Positions 57,131-64,000 of a stretch of 64,000 bases of DNA are shown here, one piece after another. The notes beneath the pieces were generated by a model that searched no databases, was not told the DNA's origin, and saw only the letters and a list, made by a program, of their open reading frames with translations. The DNA is from Humulus lupulus (lineage: Eukaryota; Streptophyta; Magnoliopsida; Rosales; Cannabaceae): the NCBI RefSeq assembly GCF_963169125.1, contig NC_084793.1, forward strand, positions 229,340,360 through 229,404,359, given 5' to 3'. The translations under genes were made by a program, and so were the position numbers. Position 1 is the stretch's first letter. Each line of letters starts with the position of its first letter.

Positions 57131-58067
57131 GTACTGTGATAAGTGTCAATGATTTTCTTCAATACTGCGAGCTCCACCCACCGAGCTTACCATGATGAGA
57201 TCCCCATGGCCATTCGTGGTATGGGGAATCGACCTCATAGGTTCCTTGCCAACCGGAAAAGGTGGAGTAAAATACGCTGTAGTCGGTGTCGATTATTTCA
57301 CAAAGTAGACCGAAGTCGAACCCTTAGCTACTATCACCTCGAAGAAAGTCCTAGATTTCGTAGTAAAAAACATCATCTATAGATACGGGGTGCCCAGGAA
57401 GATTGTGTCGGATAATGGGACCCAATTCGATAGTGATTTGTTCACACACTTCTATGAAAAAAATGGGATAATTAAAAGCTTTTCCTTTGTGCCCCATCCC
57501 CAAGGAAATGGCCAAGTCGAAGCAGTAAATAAGACACTAAAGAGTTCTATGAAGAAAAGGATAGAAGAAGCTAAAGGGAGATGGCCAGAGGAACTATCTC
57601 AAGTCTTGTGGGCATACTAAACAACGACGAGAACCTCGACGGGGCATACCCCTTTCTCCCTGACTTATGGATGCAAGGCCATGTTGCCTATCGAGGTCGA
57701 AATCCCAACTATAAGGTGTGGCGCATATGACCAAACCTCGAACCAATCCCAGCTCGAAGAAAGTTTGGACCTTATCGAAGAAAGACGAGACAAAGCCCAG
57801 TTAAAAAATGCTGCATACCTGCAAATGGCTACAAGATATTTTAACAAAAGGGTCCGAGATAGAAAATTCAAATTGGGAGAATTGGTGTTAAGGCGCGTGT
57901 TTTTGGCCACACGAGACCCATCTGCTGGGGTGCTTGGGCCTAATTGGGAGGGACCCTACCAAATCAAGTCCATCATTCAACTTGGAGTTTATAAACTAGC
58001 AAGGCTAAATGGAGGATTGGTTCTGCGAGCTTGGAATGGCGAACATCTACGACCTTATTATCAGTAA
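57131..58067 (+). pseudogene. pol: Integrase core and C-terminus of element III
   Basis: D,D,E core with VGVDYFTK, IVSDNGTQFD and NGQVEAVNK (glutamate kept). Stops at 57150, 57306 and 57618 interrupt it. The C-terminal end [10 protein letters not shown] to EHLRPYYQ closely matches elements II and VIII. TAA stop at 58065. Confidence 0.9.
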
Positions 58068-58851
58068 TATAGGAATGATGTTTATTCGTTTTAACCAAGC
58101 GTGTATTTGGTTTTTGTTTTTTTTCAATAAAGTACTGAATTTCATTCAAATGTTGTATTTTTATTGTTATACTTTTTTGCAAGCCCTCAAAATTCAATAA
58201 CCTAAGGTCACAATCATAGGATATTAAGGGGGCATAAGTGGAATACAATCATACCATAGACTCAAAAAAAATATAACATAAACAAAAATGAATTCTACTG
58301 GCAATGTTTGGATTGTTGACCTAACATGAAGAAAACAATAAGTGTATGGATCATTAACCAAACACGCGAATTAAACAAGTCAAGAACAAACCAGCAAAAC
58401 CTAATCGACATAGTCAAAAGTTGAAATTCTAGATAAACCAACCAAAAAACATAAGTCGAGGCTAGGGCTGGAAATTTTTGCAAATGAGTTTCGACCTCGC
58501 AACCTCGAGGTCATACTCGAGGATGAGGAAAAGTAACTGGAAAAACAAAATATAACTAGACTAATGAGGTTACATACTATTTGAGTATTTTTTAAATACG
58601 TGGTAAAAGTAAAGTTCAACCTTGACAATAATGAAGTCGAACATGGGCATTTCAAATAAACTATGCATGAATGTATTGAAAATTGAACTTAAACCCAACG
58701 TATATTTGTACGAATAAATAAGTATAAAAGTAGGTCCTTTTAACAGCATGCACGAAATATTTTGATCTAGAAATATGTGCAAAAAGATTTTCGAGCTAGA
58801 AAGTTGAAACCATAAAACTACTATTAAAATATAAAAACAGTCATAAGATAA
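58068..58851. other. Gap between pol and antisense gene, element III
   Basis: AT-rich non-coding sequence. AAGGGGGCATAAG at 58226-58238 is a likely eroded copy of the internal purine tract found in II and VIII; the hairpin is no longer clear. Confidence 0.5.
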
Positions 58852-61080
58852 TCAAAATAGCCCAGACTCGAGCTGTAAATTGTCTTTTCCCCAAGGGCAC
58901 AAAAAATATATAGTTACAAAAATTATAATTGACGCAACCTTGTTCGAGATAGCCCAGTGTTGGTCGACTGAACTAGACTCGACCTCCTCGCCTTTGTCAT
59001 CCCCATTCCCGCCATCTTGGGTAGTGGCTATGACCTCCTCCTCAGCCAACCGAGCCTTCCATTTGGAGATGAACTCCTCTTCTTTATCCTGAAGGAACGA
59101 AGTGTCAATGTTGGGGTTCAGAGACCATATCATGTACATAGCTCGGTCTGTAGCCCAATCCTTCTTGGTCTTGAACTCCTCGGTGAGGCGCTTCTTCTCG
59201 CCTTCAAAAATTTCGAAGGCAGAATCCTTCTCCTCCTTCAAGCATTCAGCCTCGGCCTTGGCAGCACTTGTCTCTGCCTTCAGGCGATCTATCTCGGCCC
59301 TGGCAGCATTGAAATATGCTATCTTGGTGTCGAGTTCTGCTTTTAGGCTGTTGGTAGTAGCCTCGGAGGAATCAAGTTTAGCTTGAAGAAGCTTGAGGGC
59401 TTCCTCGACCTTGGCTCGGGCCTCCTCAGCTTTGACCTGGGCTCCCTTGGCCTCCTTCAGACCATCTTCAGCTCGGATGTGAGCCTGGGTTGTTTCGTAA
59501 ACAAGGGTTTTCGCCGTCACCATCTTCGAGGAGAACACCGAACTCTGGTGATGAACACCAAGAAGGGCCTGGAAAAAAATGTTTATAAGGGTAAGAAAAT
59601 AAACAGATGACCAAAGAAAGTGAAAGTCGTAAGGAACATGCTTATAGAAACGCTGAGCTCAATTGTCTGGTCGATGAGGCATGTGGGATGGTCCCCCCTC
59701 AAAAACCGCTACACATTGGCGTCGAGATTGCTGCAGGCTTAGCCTGTTCAGGACAACAGGTCCGAGCAAAGGTCATCTCCCAAAGATCCCAAAATGTTTT
59801 GCAAAGGGTACTCCCGCACGTGGGATGACACCACAAACTTGTGGACCATGGTTGGGGCACCTATAGGCTTGGAAGCCGGAGGCACAACTTGTTTGCCCTT
59901 GTCTCCAGTAGGTTGGGGAGGTGGCATGGTCTTCAGAGGTTCGGTGGTGGCGACTGTTGAGGTCGCGAAGGCTGTGTCAGAAACCACGTCCGTGGATTTT
60001 GGAGCCTGGGCTTTGGGCTCGGAAGAGGCAGGCTTCAAGGGAGAGGAGCCCTCATCGATCTTGGTCAACTTCGAGGCGACCCATTTCTTCAAGATTACAC
60101 GACATCGTTTGGTTCCATGGGGTTTGGGGGGCTGTCCCAAGAGGCTGTCCAAATTTGACTCCATGTCACCTAAAAAGCATGAGGTATATTGGTCAAGCTG
60201 AGAAAGAAAAAAGTCATACACATTTTTATAAGTAAAAAGAAATGTTTTCAAGTGTCAAGAACCTAACAAAAAGACTCACTAGAGCTCAAACTTGGGAACC
60301 AAGATATTCCAATGTCTTTTGAAGAGGCTATGGGAGTTCCCTCCCTGAAGGTGGGGGACATCCTTGAGAGGTCCCTATAATGATTTGTGTCGTATTGCAC
60401 TGCTACCTCATCCCAAACCTCGTTTAGGCTATACATGGTTTGGTATTTTCCTAGCCAACTATCAAACCTACGGACTCTAAGGTCTACCCGTAACCATGCT
60501 AAGAAGTTATCCCTGGGGTCCTCGAAGAGGATCATTACATTAAGCTCATGCTTAAGTAATGACGAAGTGGCTATATAAAAGGTTTGAGCAAGTCAGTTGG
60601 GGCTCGCATATTAAAGGTAAATTTAATCATAAAACACAAGGGACTTACGAATTCTCCGAAAGGAATAGAATCGGGAGGAAGTGAGACCATCAGTCCAGAA
60701 GAAGCGATCTTGAAGTTTGGAGGATGGTTCGAAATATCCTCGAACGGTTGCTTCTCCTTCGGGTAGCTGGATAGATAGTAGATACCATCCTCACCATGAG
60801 CTCGGGAAGGGTTGCTTTTGAGGCAAAAAAGGTACAAGATTTCGTGCGCGGTGGGATCCTCCCACTTCATATCCTTGTACAATGACTTCAACATAGATAA
60901 AACCCTGTACGAGTTCATTTGGAGTTGGAACGGAGCTATGCCAACATAGTCTAGAAAGCTTCGGAAGTAATTCTTTACAGGGCAGTAAGGCCCCAGCTCG
61001 TAAGTGCTCACGACTCCAGGCCGCGAGCTTAACTTTTCTATCTGGATTGTCTTCTCCAGGTGCAGAGCAACTCCTTTCGT
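58852..61080 (-). pseudogene. Decayed antisense gene of element III
   Basis: Exon-like pieces on the minus strand: N-terminal part from about 61080 to 60649 (motifs YELGPYCPV, VGIAPFQLQMNSYRVL, PTAHEILYLFCLKSNP), donor GAATTC|GTAAGT; about 60568-60280, donor GTGAGT; from 60169 after a TTTTTAG acceptor; and 59568-58852 after TTTTTTTCCAG. The last exon begins Ala-Leu-Leu and is a coiled coil, as in VIII. The gene's beginning is lost at the junction with XI. The third exon's end is degraded, and the reading of the C-terminus past about 58960 may be an extension by a lost stop. Confidence 0.7.
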
Positions 61081-61938
61081 TGGTAAGCGGAGTGGCTATC
61101 TTAGAAAAGCCTTATACAAATCTTTGATAATAGTCTGCTAGCCCGAGAAAACTTCTAACCTCTGACGCATTCTTAGGTCTTGGCCAATCCTTCACAACCT
61201 CTACTTTAGTTGGGTCTACTGCGACTCCATCCTTGGATACTATATGGCCGAGGAACGCTACTTGTGATAGCCAAAATTCACATTTCCTGAACTTGGCGTA
61301 AATTTGGTGCTCCTTTAGTCGTAGCATGGTCAATCTTAAATGTTCCTCACACTCGACTTCGTCCTTGGAGTACACCAAAATATCATCAATGAACACTATG
61401 ATGAATTTGTCCAAGTAATCCTTGAAGACCCAATTCATTAAGTCCATAAATGCGGCTGGAGCGTTGGTAAGACCAAAAGACATAGCTAGGAACTCATAAT
61501 GTCCATATTGAGTCCTAAAATCTGTCTTTGGGATATCCTCTTCCCTTACCTTGAGCTGGTGATAACCAGACCGTAGATCAATCTTTGGAAATACAATCAC
61601 TCCTCAGAGTTGATCAAATAAGTCGTCGATCCAGGGTAGCTGGTACTTGTTCTTAATTTTCACCTTGTTCAGCTCGCGGTAATCGATACACATCCGCATG
61701 CTTCCATCCTTCTTCTTAATTTTTGATCAAATAAGTCGTCGATCCAGGGTAGCGGGTACTTGTTCTTAATTTTCACCTTGTTCAACTCGCGGTAATCGAT
61801 ACACATCCGCATGCTTCCATCCTTCTTCTTCACAAATAGAACCGGTGCTTCCCATGGAAAATGACTTGGTTTGATGAAACCCAAGTCTAAGAGCTTTAGT
61901 AACTGAGTTTTCAACTCCTTGAGTTTGATAGGTGCCAT
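61081..61938 (-). pseudogene. pol: Reverse transcriptase of chromovirus XI (truncated)
   Basis: RT motifs [41 protein letters not shown] and [12 protein letters not shown]. The C-terminal end runs into ATPLT and then joins the antisense gene of III, so RNase H and integrase are gone. A 113-bp tandem duplication (61611-61830) shifts the frame between the first and second RT motifs, and a TAG lies near the join. Confidence 0.88.
61611..61830. repeat. 113-bp tandem duplication inside RT of element XI
   Basis: Copy 1 at 61611-61717 plus six linker bases, copy 2 at 61724-61830. The copies differ at about two positions (AGCTGG against AGCGGG, TTCAGC against TTCAAC). The period of 113 is not a multiple of three and breaks the frame. 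Confidence 0.9.
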
Positions 61939-62619
61939 TCGGTATGGTGCCTTTGAAATAGGCTCAGTTCTCGGTACTAGTTCGATTGTGAAGTCAATTT
62001 CCCGAGTAGGCAGTAACCCTAGTAAGTCGCCAGGAAATATATCTGGAAATTCCTTTATAATGCGGACGTCTCCAAATTTTTATGGTGTTTCTTGTGCCAC
62101 ATCCATGACGCTTGCTAAGAATGCGTGACATCCTTTCTCCATCATTCTTTTAGCTTTGAAAGATGAGATAAGCGATGTCTGTAGTCTTGAAACCTTTCCC
62201 ATAAAACATAGTTTTTGACCGTCAGGAGTTTCGAATGTCACTTGTTTACGTTTACAGTCAATGGTTGTGCCATGTCTTGCTAGCCAGTCCATGCCTAGTA
62301 TTACGTCGAAGTCCTTGATCTATAGCTCTATTAGGTCTCCTTCTAGTTCTGTGCCCTCGATTTCGATCGGTACTCCTCGTACTATTTGTGATGATAAAAC
62401 TACTTCGCCCGAAGGCAGTTCCATAACAAACCTAGTTCTAAATCTTTCACAAGGTTTGTCTAATTTTTCTATCATTCCTAATAAGATATATGAGTGTGTT
62501 GCTTTTGAATAAAACAATACTGAACATATATAATCGAGGACAGGGAGCTGACATGTGACCACTTTGTTACTAGCTTCGGCTTCTCCTTGGGTCAAGGAAA
62601 AGTCTCTGGCTGAAACCAT
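61939..62619 (-). pseudogene. pol: Protease region of chromovirus XI
   Basis: Contains VILGMDWLARHGTTID and the linker to RT ([14 protein letters not shown]). The active site reads LFYSKATHSYI, where LFDSGATHSF is usual: the catalytic aspartate and the glycine are replaced by Tyr and Lys. Stops at about 62080 and 62320. Confidence 0.85.
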
Positions 62620-63540
62620 CTTGCTGTCCTTCTTTTCTTCTTGTTTGAGCTGCGAACAATCCTTTTTCCGATGACCTTCCTGGCCACAATTGAAACAACC
62701 CTTGGTGTTTGCACGACACTCCCCAGAATGTCTTTTCTGGCACTTGGAGTACTGAGGGTATTCTACGTAGCCCGACCTATTATTTTCATTGTTAGTCCGT
62801 GCTCTTTTGTCACCATCGACTTGCTTATTATCAAGATGCTTTCTTTTCTGCCCATTATTGCTATGCTGGTTGTTGTTGTGGTTTCGACCATTTTGAGTTT
62901 GACTCTACTGCCTGGGTTCAGACTTGCTTGCCTCCTCCTTACTAACATTTTCTTGGAGCCTTTCCACCTCTATAACCGTTTCCAGAACATCGGTGGAAGA
63001 AGTGGTTCCATGATTTGCTAGCCTGACACCTAACTCAATCTTGGGTCTGAGTCCCCTAGTGAACTTGGTAACCCTAAAGATATTGGTTGGGACCAACTTT
63101 GGTGCGAACTTGGCTAGATGATCAAATTGTCGAGCATACTTGACTACTTTCAAATTGGCATGCTTCAGACTGACAAATTCTTCCACCCTTATAGCGATGA
63201 CAGCCGAGTTGTAATACTTTTTGTGAAACAGCTCCATAAATCTAGCCCAAGTCATGGTGGTGATATCATGAGTCTGCTGTACCAAATCCCACCAGATTCT
63301 ACCATCCTTTTTCAGTAGAGAGGAAATGCAGGATATGCGATCCGCGTTGCTAAGGTTCACGTGTGCTAGAATCGACTCTACATTCCTGAGCCATTCTTAA
63401 GCCTCAAAGGGGTCAGTTGTCCCTTCACAGTTTGGAGCGTGCTGCTTACGGAAATGCTCGTAGATTGGCTCTATGTACTGAGCTGGATAAGGCGCATAGT
63501 TTGCCACTGGCCATCCCCCCATACAGATATCCTAAGTTCT
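62620..63540 (-). pseudogene. gag: Gag of chromovirus XI
   Basis: Capsid motifs YEHFRKQHAPNCEG, RIWWDLVQQTHDI, LFHKKYYNSA and FDHLAKFAPKLVP match element IV gag. Zinc knuckle CFNCGQEGHRKKDC near 62690. Stops at about 62905 and 63400. A glutamine/proline-rich leader with short repeats lies upstream at 63540-63660. Confidence 0.87.
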
Positions 63541-64000
63541 ACCCTTGTTAGGGTGCTTGAGCCACTGGTTGAGGCTGCGACTGAGGCTGTGGCTGAGGCT
63601 GCGGTTAAGGCTATAGCTGAGGCTGTTGTTTTTGTAGTTGCAGTAGTTCTTCCACTTGTTGCCATAATCGGATAATCTCAGCGGTGTGATCAATAAGAGG
63701 TGGTGCATTCCTATTAGCAGCACCTGTAGTAGCACGCGTTCCCCTTCTTCAGACTAGAGGGGCTTCGTGAGTCTCGTTGGTAGTGCTAAGGGCATTGCCG
63801 TTCGTGCATGCAGATCTTCAGAGCGGCATCTTCAGCAAAGTTCTAACAGTTGAGAAAATACGTTAGAACTTACCCTAATAGGTTCTAAGGCAAAACTTAG
63901 TCTAAGAAAACATGACTCAGACCTATCATTTATGATTTCTTATGAAAAATTATGTAAGCATTCTTTATAAATTAGGGTGTGTTTTTATACTTAAAATATT
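63541..64000 (-). other. Gag leader and upstream part of chromovirus XI
   Basis: A six-base CTGAGG-type repeat at about 63565-63630 (minus strand glutamine/proline codons), then degraded leader sequence. No LTR edge is seen before the window ends, so the 5' LTR of XI must lie to the right. Confidence 0.5.

Larger units (their letters stand above)
16951..61080 (+). mobile_element. Element III: old Tat element hosting most of the window
   Basis: Pieces at 16951-18868, 32685-33658, 50231-50858, 52926-53795 and 56264-61080 read in order as LTR, gag, protease, RT, RNase H, integrase and an antisense gene of one plus-strand Tat element. Many stop codons and three internal deletions (around 33658/50231, 50457 and 50858/52926) show that it is old and dead. 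The right end is lost: at about 61080 the antisense gene runs straight into a minus-strand chromovirus without an LTR. Confidence 0.8.

Noticed and set aside
1..64000. Host genes, tRNA, rRNA, CRISPR or prokaryotic operons
   Set aside because: All convincing coding signal belongs to retroelements; no clover-leaf, rRNA block or spaced repeat array was seen.

Overview
The window is plant nuclear DNA, almost certainly from a dicot. It is heterochromatin-like and consists almost wholly of LTR retrotransposons nested inside one another. I found no ordinary host gene, rRNA, tRNA or CRISPR array. The species cannot be named from sequence alone; the LTR types look like those of Rosales/Cannabaceae genomes, but that is only an impression.

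Layout. (I) A fragment of a Ty3/gypsy Tat-type element: its LTR is at 326-1630 plus 16292-16503, followed by a primer-binding site and the start of gag to about 16950. (II) A complete, young Tat element on the minus strand at 1636-16286, inserted in that LTR with target duplication ATTAG. (III) A large, decayed plus-strand Tat element from 16951 to about 61080, which hosts most of the rest. Nested in III are: (IV) a Tekay-like chromovirus at 18869-32679 (ACATT), itself holding solo LTR V at 21869-24058 (TGTAC) and solo LTR VI at 29132-30980 (GGCCA); (VII) a non-coding LTR element at 33659-38511 plus 50180-50230; (VIII) a complete Tat element at 38512-50174 (ATAAT) inside an LTR of VII; (IX) a truncated Ty1/copia fragment at 50859-52925; and (X) a solo chromovirus-type LTR at 53796-56258 (TATCA). 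(XI) A truncated minus-strand chromovirus fills 61081-64000.

The most interesting content is a second gene carried by the Tat elements, antisense to gag-pol and placed between the end of pol and the 3' LTR. In II and VIII it can be modelled as four coding exons with intron phases 1, 1, 0 in the same order, an upstream TATA box and a spliced 5' leader. A decayed copy remains in III. The predicted protein has an N-terminal gypsy-type 'Transposase_28-like' region, a low-complexity middle and a C-terminal coiled coil. In II the start codon seems to be created by splicing (A|TG). In VIII the antisense gene is fully open although gag-pol has five stop codons and an integrase that has lost its catalytic glutamate. 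Between pol and the antisense gene there is also a conserved hairpin followed by a second polypurine tract, almost the same as the one beside the 3' LTR.

How the parts work together: gag-pol supplies the capsid protein, protease, reverse transcriptase with two RNase H domains, and integrase. The LTRs, primer-binding sites and purine tracts direct reverse transcription. Decay is dominated by TAG and TGA stop codons, as expected if methylated cytosines mutate, and by solo-LTR formation and deletions. By eye the LTR pairs differ by about 2% (II), about 2% (VIII) and about 3% or more (IV), so II and VIII are the youngest insertions.
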